Virus record (IMG/VR): IMGVR_UViG_3300032246_001380
Span: 1 to 24,806 of that record
DNA length: 24,806 bases
Direction: 5' to 3' (one strand)
Source: a virus
Below, one piece after another: positions 8,014 to 14,954 of this stretch (the stretch's first letter is position 1; each line of letters opens with the position of its first letter). The position numbers were made by a program, and so were the translations under genes. The notes below the pieces were generated by a model that had not been told where the DNA came from, searched no databases, and was given only the letters and a program-made list of their open reading frames with translations.

Positions 8014-8634
8014 TTGCGATCACCTTTGCCCTTTCAATCAATTGCTTTGCGGCTTCCGCAAAATTATTTGTTTGTGAATCTTCCTGTCCCCATTTGGGAA
8101 GAAAGTCTGTAATCTGAATCCGTGTTCTGCACCAGGGCGCCAATGCCGCGTGCTGCTGCATTGCGGAAAGGACATCCAACCTCGCACCGCCCCATGGCTC
8201 AATTGCCATTAGGGAACACCATTCCGCAAACTCTGAAGCATCCATGGTGGATTCAATTTCCGCCACGGTCTTTCCAAGGTATCCAGCCAGCGCAAATATT
8301 AGTCTGCGTTCTGGCTGGCTGCGGAGTTTTTTTCCAGATCCTTTTGGGCTTTGGTCGACAGTCCATTAAAATCGCTTGCAATGTCCGCCAAGGATTTGGA
8401 TGCGTCAAATGGAATGTCAGCAATTTGTTCTGCTGTCATGCCTTTGCCGTTTGCATCGCATAAAGCCAACTCTAGGATTCGCAAATAACCCTCGAGTCCT
8501 TCCAGACCCATAAGCGTTTTTGCTTCACCCAAAGGAATTTTTTTAATAAATGCCTGCCCAATTAAACCTGGAACCTTTTCTGGTTCACCAGGTTTGTTTT
8601 CAACGGTCAGGATTCTGGTAAATTTCAAGCTCAT
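7991..8634 (-). CDS. Tail assembly chaperone GT fusion made by -1 frameshift
   Basis: This is a joined product of about 214 residues. Ribosomes read 103 codons in the G frame, slip back one base at A AAA AAC (8332-8326) and continue in the T frame to 7991. After the slip the sequence continues LRSQPERRLIFALAGYLGKT, then VAEIESTMDASEFAEW and IEPWGGARLD, which is the conserved T-domain pattern of lambda-type tail chaperones (DUF4035-like). The T frame has no stop between the slip site and its conserved region and no good independent start there, only an internal GTG. As in lambda, GT should bring the tape measure and tail tube proteins together and is not part of the finished tail. Confidence 0.88.
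8284..8332 (-). promoter_or_regulatory. Programmed -1 frameshift signal
   Basis: In the G reading frame the codons GAA-AAA-AAC contain the slippery heptamer A AAA AAC. Four bases later (TCCG) CAGCCAGC (8321-8314) pairs perfectly with GCTGGCTG (8291-8284), an 8-bp GC-rich stem with a 22-base loop that contains the G-frame stop codon. This stem-loop can pause the ribosome. The arrangement matches known tail chaperone frameshift sites. Confidence 0.88.
8299..8634 (-). CDS. Tail assembly chaperone G
   Basis: The unshifted product is 111 residues. It is acidic and helical, starting MSLKFTRILTVENKPGE, with a central segment (EGYLRILELALCDANGKG) typical of small chaperones encoded between tail tube and tape measure genes. 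AAGG precedes the ATG. Its last codons hold the slippery site that produces the GT extension, so G should be the abundant form and GT the minor form. Confidence 0.85.
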   Translation of the reverse strand: MSLKFTRILTVENKPGEPEKVPGLIGQAFIKKIPLGEAKTLMGLEGLEGYLRILELALCDANGKGMTAEQIADIPFDASKSLADIASDFNGLSTKAQKDLEKNSAASQNAD

Positions 8635-8642
8635 TTTTAACC

Positions 8643-9077
8643 TTAGGTAATTGAAACGCTGTTAACCATGAAAACAAATTCATAGGTTAGCGGTTCATTA
8701 TTGTCTGCAATTGTTGGAATCGTCAAACCTTTGAAATAACCTGAAAAAGCTGCAATGGTTGTTAATGGCGTTGATGCCAATGAACCGGATGTGGTCAGGG
8801 TTAAAGTTGTTGCGGTTCTTGCATTCATTACAGTTTGGATTGCGATAAATTCCGTTTCAATGTAAGTAGCTGTAACCGTAATATCCGAAAATGATTTCTT
8901 TCCTGGAACTTTAATTTCTGCTGTTAGTGTGACTCCAGCAACAACAATATCTGCCAGGGTTTGAGACAGTCCAGAAATATTAGTTGGGTTTAGAATTGTA
9001 ACAGCAGAACCACCAGAAACCGTATAGGTTAGACTGGCTCCCTGTGGAATGATGATGTCGGTTGTTGCAATTGGCAT
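8643..9077 (-). CDS. Major tail (tube) protein
   Basis: A 144-residue, Thr/Ile/Ala-rich beta protein beginning MPIATTDIIIPQGASLTYTV. Size, composition and position between the tail terminator and tail chaperone genes fit the siphophage tube protein that polymerises around the tape measure. AGGAG is eight bases from the ATG. No Ig-like extra domain is present, so this is a minimal tube protein. The assignment rests mainly on gene order. Confidence 0.82.
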   Translation of the reverse strand: MPIATTDIIIPQGASLTYTVSGGSAVTILNPTNISGLSQTLADIVVAGVTLTAEIKVPGKKSFSDITVTATYIETEFIAIQTVMNARTATTLTLTTSGSLASTPLTTIAAFSGYFKGLTIPTIADNNEPLTYEFVFMVNSVSIT

Positions 9078-9103
9078 TGTTCAATCTCCTGGTTAATGTA
9101 ATT

Positions 9104-9520
9104 CTACTGTTCCCTTACCCAACCGCTAATATTTATTTCGCCCGTTTGATAAGGTGCATCGTCACCATCATTGATGGCTTCAGCATCGGATTGAATACCT
9201 GTGATTCTCAAACCTGCAATGATTGTACCATGGGCTGTTGTTTGGTTTGGTTGCCCATTTATCACACCCAATACTGCGGATGCTACGGCAGCCACTTGCG
9301 TTGGTGTAATTGCCCGGACATGCAATACAAATTCTGCTGTGCTGATTGGTAAGGTTCTGGTTAAGGATGAAAGGGGTGTGCTGTTAACCGTATAGGCTGC
9401 CGCAGGAAATGCGGATTCCTGTGGTATCATGTCAGGATGAATGCCACCAGGAAGGGCCGCGGAGACTGCCGCATCTGACAGGAGCAATGAGCGCAGCGCT
9501 TTTGCAAATGCAAGTGACAT
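9104..9520 (-). CDS. Tail terminator/completion protein, DUF3168-like
   Basis: A 138-residue protein opening MSLAFAKALRSLLLSDAAVS, with VGG-type loop replaced by ALPGGIHPDMIPQESAFPAA. This pattern (helix, 'P-x-x-P-Q-x-x-x-x-P' segment, then beta strands) is characteristic of DUF3168/HK97 gp11-like tail completion proteins, which cap the tube and join it to the head. The ATG overlaps the stop of the upstream gene (TAATG) and AAGGGG is upstream. The order gp10-like, then this, then tube protein is standard. Confidence 0.82.
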   Translation of the reverse strand: MSLAFAKALRSLLLSDAAVSAALPGGIHPDMIPQESAFPAAAYTVNSTPLSSLTRTLPISTAEFVLHVRAITPTQVAAVASAVLGVINGQPNQTTAHGTIIAGLRITGIQSDAEAINDGDDAPYQTGEINISGWVREQ

Positions 9521-10263
9521 TAAAACCCCTTTCCATTCATGCGTTTTTTTACATTTCTCTTTGTGACTTTCATTACTAACTTACCCAATTCCAAACCAAT
9601 TCTTTGCATGGCAAGCGTTTTCATTTCTCCGCCTGCTTGCTGATAAGCTCTTTTTATTATGTATTGTGGTTGGACCCATGTAGAACCGGAGCCAATTGCG
9701 GAAAGGATTGCCGCATATGCCTTGAAAATAAAACCTCTGGAAAGATCATTTGCCTTTTTAGCAAATTGATTTATTGTGTGTCGAAATGTTCCTTTTCTTA
9801 TTTTTTGTGGCTTAAAAAGTTCCACATCATGGCCAAGCAATTTCTTACTTCCTTTCAATCGTTTTCTGTGCTTTAACATAAAGCCAAATTCAACTAGGTG
9901 TGCGTATTTGCTTGGCGTTACCTTTACCATTTGTTTTCCAAGCAATACTGTTTTGGAAACCTTTTTATCTGGTCCCAAAACCGCATAAGGATTTCCTTTT
10001 CCTTTTTTGCTTACACCTTTTTTAACTTTGTAACTTTTTCTAAGTAATCCTGTGCGTTTGTATGGTGAAGTGAATCCGCGGCGCTTGCGTTTTTTCTTCT
10101 TTGGCTTTGCGAGCAATTTGGCTTTTTTCTCAACTGCCTTTAAACCAATTTGCAAACATGTGGCAATTGCCCTTTTGGTTTCTCCTGATTTGGCTTCAGC
10201 CGCCAAAGCTTTAAGTCCTGCCTTGAGTTGGTTTTCCATTTCCATTGCATTGATGCGGATCAT
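9520..10263 (-). CDS. HK97 gp10-like neck/tail-completion protein
   Basis: I choose the ATG overlapping the stop of the head closure gene (ATGA), giving 247 residues. The protein carries YKRTGLLRKSYKVKKG, YAVLGPDKK and SKYAHLVEFGFM, which match the 'RTG-L-x-x-S ... YA-x-x-VEFG' signature of HK97 gp10-family proteins. It is longer and far more basic than usual, with a KKKKRKRR patch after residue 50 and a basic C-terminus, so it may contact DNA or the last packaged end in the neck. The C-terminal half after about residue 150 has no recognised domain. Confidence 0.82.
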   Translation of the reverse strand: MIRINAMEMENQLKAGLKALAAEAKSGETKRAIATCLQIGLKAVEKKAKLLAKPKKKKRKRRGFTSPYKRTGLLRKSYKVKKGVSKKGKGNPYAVLGPDKKVSKTVLLGKQMVKVTPSKYAHLVEFGFMLKHRKRLKGSKKLLGHDVELFKPQKIRKGTFRHTINQFAKKANDLSRGFIFKAYAAILSAIGSGSTWVQPQYIIKRAYQQAGGEMKTLAMQRIGLELGKLVMKVTKRNVKKRMNGKGF

Positions 10264-10601
10264 GATGGAATCCCGCTGGTCAATGTTATGGCTTCCTGGC
10301 AAACCAATGCTGTAGCAATTTGGGCTTCATCAAGATTTCTAACGCCCTCAATGTTCAAAATTCTGCTGCCAAATAACACTCTGTGATTTGGCGCAACATC
10401 TGGTTGGTATCTAATCAAGATTGCATGTGTTGTTGAACTGCCCAATTGCAAACCATAAATTGATTCGCTATTGGATGTTGGTGTTATTTGCGCCCATATG
10501 GTTGCGTATGTTGTCCAGGACCTGTCAGGCTTACCGTAAATGTCGATGTAATCGGTGTAGGATTGTAAGTCAATCCTGTGCCTTAGATCGCCTATTTTCA
10601 T
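10260..10601 (-). CDS. Head closure/head-tail joining protein
   Basis: A 113-residue protein starting MKIGDLRHRIDLQSYTD, followed by DIYGKPDRSWTTYATIWAQI and RILNIEGVRN. These are the signature pieces of the Phage_H_T_join family (SPP1 gp16-like head closure proteins), which seal the connector after DNA packaging. The ATG overlaps the stop of the gp6-like gene (ATGA). A GTG fifteen bases upstream is in frame but poorly placed, with GGGGAG serving the ATG instead. Confidence 0.87.
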   Translation of the reverse strand: MKIGDLRHRIDLQSYTDYIDIYGKPDRSWTTYATIWAQITPTSNSESIYGLQLGSSTTHAILIRYQPDVAPNHRVLFGSRILNIEGVRNLDEAQIATALVCQEAITLTSGIPS

Positions 10602-11137
10602 CCGTAGGCTCCCCACATGTATTTGGATGCCACGGATTGATAGGCCAATGGAACCTCATTTCCACCAGTAGGACCAACAGCTTGGCGGTTTTCGTACCAA
10701 TGAGCTACAAGTAATCGAATGGCTGCATTGATTGATTCTGGAATCGTAGTGGTTTCCGACACATAGATTACCGTTACGGCACCAGGGTAATTATCTGGTG
10801 TGGGAAGATTGGCGGTGTCTTTAAATGCGATTAGTGGTTTGGTTTCTGTTTGGCCTGTTATTGTAATGTAATCGCTTGCTGATATGGTCGAAACGCCCGT
10901 TAATGTTCTGACGGTTACCGATGTGACAGATGTAACCGGACCTTTTTCCAGAAATATCACGCGGGAATCTGGCAAGGAATCCAACCGTTCGACAATGGAC
11001 CTCGAGGATAAAACGCGCCTGGTACTTTGTTCAAAATGATCGATTGCACCAGCCAGCAAGGATGTAATCAAAGGATCCTCTGTGGTGCTGTCTACGCGCA
11101 AATGCAATTTGACATCGTCCAATGTGGGCAGGGCCAT
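10598..11137 (-). CDS. Head-tail connector, HK97 gp6-like
   Basis: A 179-residue protein starting MALPTLDDVKLHLRVDSTTE and DPLITSLLAGAIDHFEQSTR, the typical N-terminus of gp6-like adaptor proteins that dock under the portal ring. The C-terminus has IPESINAAIRLLVAHWYENR, a helix conserved in this family. The ATG overlaps the previous stop codon (TAATG), so it is translated by coupling. Confidence 0.88.
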   Translation of the reverse strand: MALPTLDDVKLHLRVDSTTEDPLITSLLAGAIDHFEQSTRRVLSSRSIVERLDSLPDSRVIFLEKGPVTSVTSVTVRTLTGVSTISASDYITITGQTETKPLIAFKDTANLPTPDNYPGAVTVIYVSETTTIPESINAAIRLLVAHWYENRQAVGPTGGNEVPLAYQSVASKYMWGAYG

Positions 11138-11346
11138 TAGCGGGTTTCCTTTGCCCTGGTTTTAGGCTTAGGGGCTTCTGGTGTTTCCAATGGTGCATTG
11201 CTTGGCACAGGGATAAAGATTCCTGCATCGACCATCCTAGGCCCTTCAATTGGGCACCATTCCACTTGGTCACCAGGACGCAAACAAATTTCCTCACCCG
11301 TCAAGGGATTAGTACCAACCAATGATTGCTGCACCTGGTATTTCAT
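11137..11346 (-). CDS. Small hypothetical head-region protein
   Basis: I choose the second ATG, four bases after a GAGGTG ribosome binding site, giving 69 residues. An ATG four codons earlier overlaps that site. The protein starts MKYQVQQSLVG, has a compact beta-like middle (GDQVEWCPIEGPRMVDAG) and a Pro/Lys/Arg tail. It comes just after the capsid terminator and before the connector genes, a place often used for capsid accessory or decoration proteins. The family is not recognised. Confidence 0.72.
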   Translation of the reverse strand: MKYQVQQSLVGTNPLTGEEICLRPGDQVEWCPIEGPRMVDAGIFIPVPSNAPLETPEAPKPKTRAKETR

Positions 11347-11370
11347 TTCACACCTCATTCAAAATAAATC

Positions 11371-11407
11371 AAAAATAGGATACTCAATTTTTAGGCTGAG
11401 TATCCTA
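11371..11407 (-). terminator. Intrinsic terminator after the major capsid gene
   Basis: On the minus strand TAGGATACTCA and TGAGTATCCTA form a perfect 11-bp stem with a 10-base loop, followed by TTTTTGATTTATTTT. It starts just after the capsid stop codon. The downstream connector genes show no separate promoter, so it probably acts as a partial terminator that gives more capsid mRNA than connector mRNA, or protects the 3' end of the capsid message. Confidence 0.9.
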
Positions 11408-11422
11408 GGATTCAATTCAATC

Positions 11423-12754
11423 TTAAGCCTGGGTAAGCTTCTTGATTGCGGCAGATTGAACCACTTTGGAATCGAACCGTTCAACTGCAAGGAAGCTTGC
11501 TGCGTTGCTGGTGAACAAGAAATCATCCGAACGACGAATGACAATTGGGCCTGCATCCCTGATGTAGAATTTGGACATGTCACCAAAAATACCGGTAATC
11601 AAACCGGTGGTGATGGCGCTGTTCATGTTGTTATTAACAATGACAGGATACCCAAGCAATTTAGGTGCAACGCTTTCTGCGTAACCCAAATTCCTTTGGA
11701 TCAAATTCAAGCCAGTTGAATCCTGCAATTTGAGCAGATAAGTCCAAACGGTTTGGTGAAACATAAACGAAGCCTGTGGTTGATAAGCAGCGTCAAGGCT
11801 GTTTACCAAATCATAGATTTCATTGATGGTAATGGCTGTGGCGCTTGCAGTTGTCTTGCCTGCTGATGCACCAACGGTGACGCCTTGTGGTTGGCTGGAA
11901 CCGGTTCCGGTTGCAAAAGCCGCGGCTTCAGATCGGCCAAGCCTTTCACCCAGAAGCTCGCCAACAATTGCACCCAAATCAAGGCCGGTGTCCTGGAGCA
12001 ATTCCAAGGAACAATTAACCACCGATTTGTAGGAATAGGCGCCAAAGGTAACTTGCCCAAGCGTGAAGTCAGTTGCGCTGGTGGCGGTGTTTTCTGCTAC
12101 CAAAGCACCTGTATTGCTGGTGTCGTCGACCGTCGGCATCGGCATGGAATTGCCGCTATCGGTGCGGATAACACGAGACACACCACGCAGGGGATTAAAT
12201 GCAAGGCGCTTTTTCTCAAGCTCTGCAAGGAACCCTTGAGGAATCATGTAACCGCCAGCAGAACCGCTGGTGGATTGCGCGCGTTGTTCTTCAGTCGGAT
12301 TTGGATTTACAAAAATAGGACCATCAAGATTCAACCCGCTGCGATGTGCAGCGGCGCGTTGTTCGTTGGTCGCTTCTTTGCCCATACACCAGCCACGGAA
12401 AGCCATGGCGGAATCGCGGATGGATTGGCGATCGTTGTAATCGCGGACAAATCCAGGAGCAGGATTTACCTTGCGGGTTTGAATCCGTTTGTTGAATTCG
12501 CTGCGCAGGTTGCCACTTGGCCTAGAGCTCATGTCCATTGCCGGTTCCATTGGCATTGTGACATCAGCGGCTTCCGTGGTTTCCAACACTTGGATTCGTG
12601 CATCCAAATCATCTACGCGAGCAATGAGGTCATCGAATTTTGCCATTTCTTCAGGTGTCATTTCCCGCTTTTCCGGACCATCAGTAACGGCCAGAATTTT
12701 AGCGGATTCATCCATAAACTGGGCGCGTTGTGCCCGCAGTTCAGCAATCATCAT
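11423..12754 (-). CDS. Major capsid protein, HK97 fold
   Basis: A 443-residue protein from an ATG with GGAG seven bases upstream, just past the protease stop codon. A longer version starting at 12835 lies inside the protease gene and is rejected. Residues 1-70 form a charged coiled coil (the scaffolding-like delta domain, with AKFDDLIARVDDLDARIQVL) that the prohead protease should remove. The body starts around SGSAGGYMIPQGFLAELEKK and includes ATGTGSSQPQGV, both typical of HK97-type capsid proteins. It is flanked by the protease gene and an intrinsic terminator. Confidence 0.93.
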   Translation of the reverse strand: MMIAELRAQRAQFMDESAKILAVTDGPEKREMTPEEMAKFDDLIARVDDLDARIQVLETTEAADVTMPMEPAMDMSSRPSGNLRSEFNKRIQTRKVNPAPGFVRDYNDRQSIRDSAMAFRGWCMGKEATNEQRAAAHRSGLNLDGPIFVNPNPTEEQRAQSTSGSAGGYMIPQGFLAELEKKRLAFNPLRGVSRVIRTDSGNSMPMPTVDDTSNTGALVAENTATSATDFTLGQVTFGAYSYKSVVNCSLELLQDTGLDLGAIVGELLGERLGRSEAAAFATGTGSSQPQGVTVGASAGKTTASATAITINEIYDLVNSLDAAYQPQASFMFHQTVWTYLLKLQDSTGLNLIQRNLGYAESVAPKLLGYPVIVNNNMNSAITTGLITGIFGDMSKFYIRDAGPIVIRRSDDFLFTSNAASFLAVERFDSKVVQSAAIKKLTQA

Positions 12755-12756
12755 AA

Positions 12757-13329
12757 TCAACTCCGTGGCGGGTTGCGCCGTTTGAGAAAGGACAGAAGAC
12801 AGCGTTTGCGCCTGGTGTCCAATGTGGACTGCCAAGCGGTGAGCGAGCGCAAAGCGGCAGATGTGCCACTAGGATAAGCCGGATCCCCAACAATGGAAAT
12901 TTCCCGCAAATCCACATCATGCAAAGTTCTGATTCTAATTTTTGTTTCGGGATCCGTGGACCATTTATCAGACCTGGTAAAGAATCCAAATGAACAGCTT
13001 GTTACATCACCTCTTGCCATCAATTCCACCAGATCATTTGCGTAACTGGTATTGGGCAATGTCAGATCGAATTCCAAACCCCGATCATTTGAGGATAGTT
13101 TCAATGTTCCAGCGGAAATCCTGCCCAGAATTTTAGCGGAGTCATGATTGTAAAGGGCTCTGATGTCGTTTTCACCAATGCTTTTTATGAATGCCGTTGG
13201 TGCTATTTTCTCCTTGAATCCCCCAAGGTCGCCAGAAAGGGTTTCATATGCTGCCGCAATGCCAACAATACGCCGCCCGGAAGGATTAACTTCCAGGTTT
13301 CGTAGTTCAATATTGCGTATTTCAGTCAC
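12757..13329 (-). CDS. Prohead maturation protease, HK97 family (U35)
   Basis: A 190-residue protein. It starts with a strand-rich segment (IRNIELRNLEVN, RIVGIAAAYET) and carries the family catalytic residues: His62 in ALYNHDSAK, Ser113 in SCSFGF and Glu143 in LREISIVGDPAYP. It should cleave the capsid delta domain during prohead maturation. The C-terminal 35 residues are basic and may be a scaffold-binding or self-cleaved tail. It lies between portal and capsid genes as in HK97. Confidence 0.93.
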   Translation of the reverse strand: MTEIRNIELRNLEVNPSGRRIVGIAAAYETLSGDLGGFKEKIAPTAFIKSIGENDIRALYNHDSAKILGRISAGTLKLSSNDRGLEFDLTLPNTSYANDLVELMARGDVTSCSFGFFTRSDKWSTDPETKIRIRTLHDVDLREISIVGDPAYPSGTSAALRSLTAWQSTLDTRRKRCLLSFLKRRNPPRS

Positions 13330-13341
13330 TTTTTTAACCCT

Positions 13342-14901
13342 TTAATTTGGCTGGTTTGGTGGCTGTATTGGTTCAATTGGGTTAATAATCATGTTATCGA
13401 AAATACTATTCAAAATTGTTTTGTCAAGTGCTGGGAATGCCGCTTCTGCAAGGGCTTTGGCTGTCAATTTGCTTACCAAACCTTGCCCAACCTGGAGCAC
13501 AATTTCAAGCAAGCTTGCCACCTGTGCCCCGTTCAAGGCCTCCGCGGGAGCAGCCACCTGGTCAGTTTGTTCCTGTGCTGGTTGCGGTTCTGGTGTTGTG
13601 GTTTGCAAAGGATCCGTAGGCAATGGTGTCGCTGGTGTAATTGGTGTGGTTGGTGTAATAACACCCAATGTTGGGGATGTGATTGGTGCCGATGTTGCAC
13701 CCGTTGCCTGACCAATGGAAGCCATGTTAAGTGGCTGCATGTAAGTGTCGCCACCTTCAATGGCAGGAAGGTTTTCCAGCTTTCTAATGTCGTTAACGGA
13801 AAACCAGCCCCAATTGCGAGCAATGGCGTAGGAATTGTAGCGGGCTGCAATGTTGCCACGAAGCAAACCCTCCACTTGATGTTCGCAAAAATACTGCTTA
13901 TTTGGAAATAGTTTTTTATTGTTTTCCTGTTCAATTCTTACTAGCCATGGTCGTATGGTGTTTACCACATAATCAATTGCGTCATCTTCAGGGTTTGTGA
14001 ATGCGGTTGCTCCAGAAACCCGTAGCCGATTCAATGAGATGTTGAGCCACCTTGCCACTTCCTCAATTGTAAATTTTCTGGACTCGAGGAATTGCGCATC
14101 ATCATTGTTGATGGAATAGGCGCTAACATCCATTCCTTCCTCGAGGATGGCAACTTTGGCGGTGTTCTCAACTCCCTGGTGAATTCGTTCCCAACCTTCC
14201 CGCAGGCGCTTTACCGCTTCCTCTCCGAGTCGACCAGGGTGCTTAATTACAACACCAGGGCGGGAACCATTACCAAAGAATTTCCCTGCGTGCCTGTCGT
14301 AAACAATGCCCAGCCCTAGGGATTCTCTTGCCATCTGCAAAACAGATTTGCCCCAAAATCCATCGAATGCAAGTCCGCGATAGTGGAGGATGTCCCGCGG
14401 ATCCATGTCCACTTGAGCGCCGCTAATGGGTTGAATCCGATAGAATAAATTGCCTTCCTGGTCCCGCCAAGCATTAACAGAATCGTAAGCCAAAGGCCAA
14501 ATTGCTACAGGATAATCCCTAATCTCTGCATCATTCCATTCAATTTCCGCAAATGAATTACCATGCAACATGGATTGGGCTTGGAGTCCTGCACGAACAA
14601 CAGATGCTGTGGATTCATAGTTTGGGCTGTCGTGCAATAAATCAAATGCTGGGTGACTTAATGCCAGCTTCCTACCATCATCTTCTGTGCGCTCATAAAC
14701 ATTTAACGGAAGGGTGCCAATTGTTTCAGAAACAATCCTGATGCCATCGAAAAATGCTGCGACTGTAAGTGCTGATGTTTCATTAACGGAAACATTTGCA
14801 CCAGAATAACCACTCAATACCGTGTAACCAATAGGCTGATTCTTGATCAACGGCACTTGACCTGCGCGGTTTTCGTTATCTGCCGTTGAAATCCAGTCCA
14901 T
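13342..14901 (-). CDS. Portal protein, HK97 family
   Basis: A 519-residue protein with HK97 portal features: an N-terminal region with TVAAFFDGIRIVSETIGTLP, then SMLHGNSFAEIEW, FDGFWGKSVLQMARESLGLG and ARWLNISLNRLRVS. The core ends near residue 385. It is followed by a Pro/Thr-rich low-complexity linker (about 390-440) and a helical segment EALNGAQVASLLEIVLQVG seen in many portals, with a Pro-rich end. It forms the dodecameric ring through which DNA enters. AGGGGAAATAA precedes the ATG. Confidence 0.93.
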   Translation of the reverse strand: MDWISTADNENRAGQVPLIKNQPIGYTVLSGYSGANVSVNETSALTVAAFFDGIRIVSETIGTLPLNVYERTEDDGRKLALSHPAFDLLHDSPNYESTASVVRAGLQAQSMLHGNSFAEIEWNDAEIRDYPVAIWPLAYDSVNAWRDQEGNLFYRIQPISGAQVDMDPRDILHYRGLAFDGFWGKSVLQMARESLGLGIVYDRHAGKFFGNGSRPGVVIKHPGRLGEEAVKRLREGWERIHQGVENTAKVAILEEGMDVSAYSINNDDAQFLESRKFTIEEVARWLNISLNRLRVSGATAFTNPEDDAIDYVVNTIRPWLVRIEQENNKKLFPNKQYFCEHQVEGLLRGNIAARYNSYAIARNWGWFSVNDIRKLENLPAIEGGDTYMQPLNMASIGQATGATSAPITSPTLGVITPTTPITPATPLPTDPLQTTTPEPQPAQEQTDQVAAPAEALNGAQVASLLEIVLQVGQGLVSKLTAKALAEAAFPALDKTILNSIFDNMIINPIEPIQPPNQPN

Positions 14902-14924
14902 TTATTTCCCCTGTTTGTACGAAT

Positions 14925-14953
14925 ATTATACTATAGGGTATGTTTTACAATAC
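14925..14953 (-). promoter_or_regulatory. Candidate promoter between large terminase and portal genes
   Basis: A perfect TATAAT (14930-14925) lies 24 bases upstream of the portal ATG. Upstream, GTATTG sits at 17 bases and TTGTAA at 14 bases spacing, so the -35 match is weak. This 53-base gap is the largest in the head cluster and AT-rich, which suits a promoter for portal, protease and capsid genes. The small palindrome ATACCCTATAGTAT overlaps it. Evidence is only motif-based. Confidence 0.38.
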
Positions 14954-14954
14954 T

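Noticed and set aside
11466-11477. T-loop-like GGAATCGAACC, suggesting another tRNA
   Set aside because: It lies within the capsid coding sequence and encodes the ERFDS segment. No acceptor or other arms surround it.
12755-12835. Upstream extension of the capsid gene to 12835
   Set aside because: It lies inside the protease gene in another frame, and the ATG at 12754 has a well-spaced GGAG site.
11885-12877. Long plus-strand reading frame of 330 residues
   Set aside because: It is antisense to the capsid and protease genes, whose family motifs are clear. Its translation looks like noise and it has no supported start.
14924-14941. Plus-strand ATTATACTATAGGGTAT resembling a T7-type promoter
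   Set aside because: Only about nine bases match the T7 consensus, it would read against all genes, and no phage RNA polymerase gene is present.
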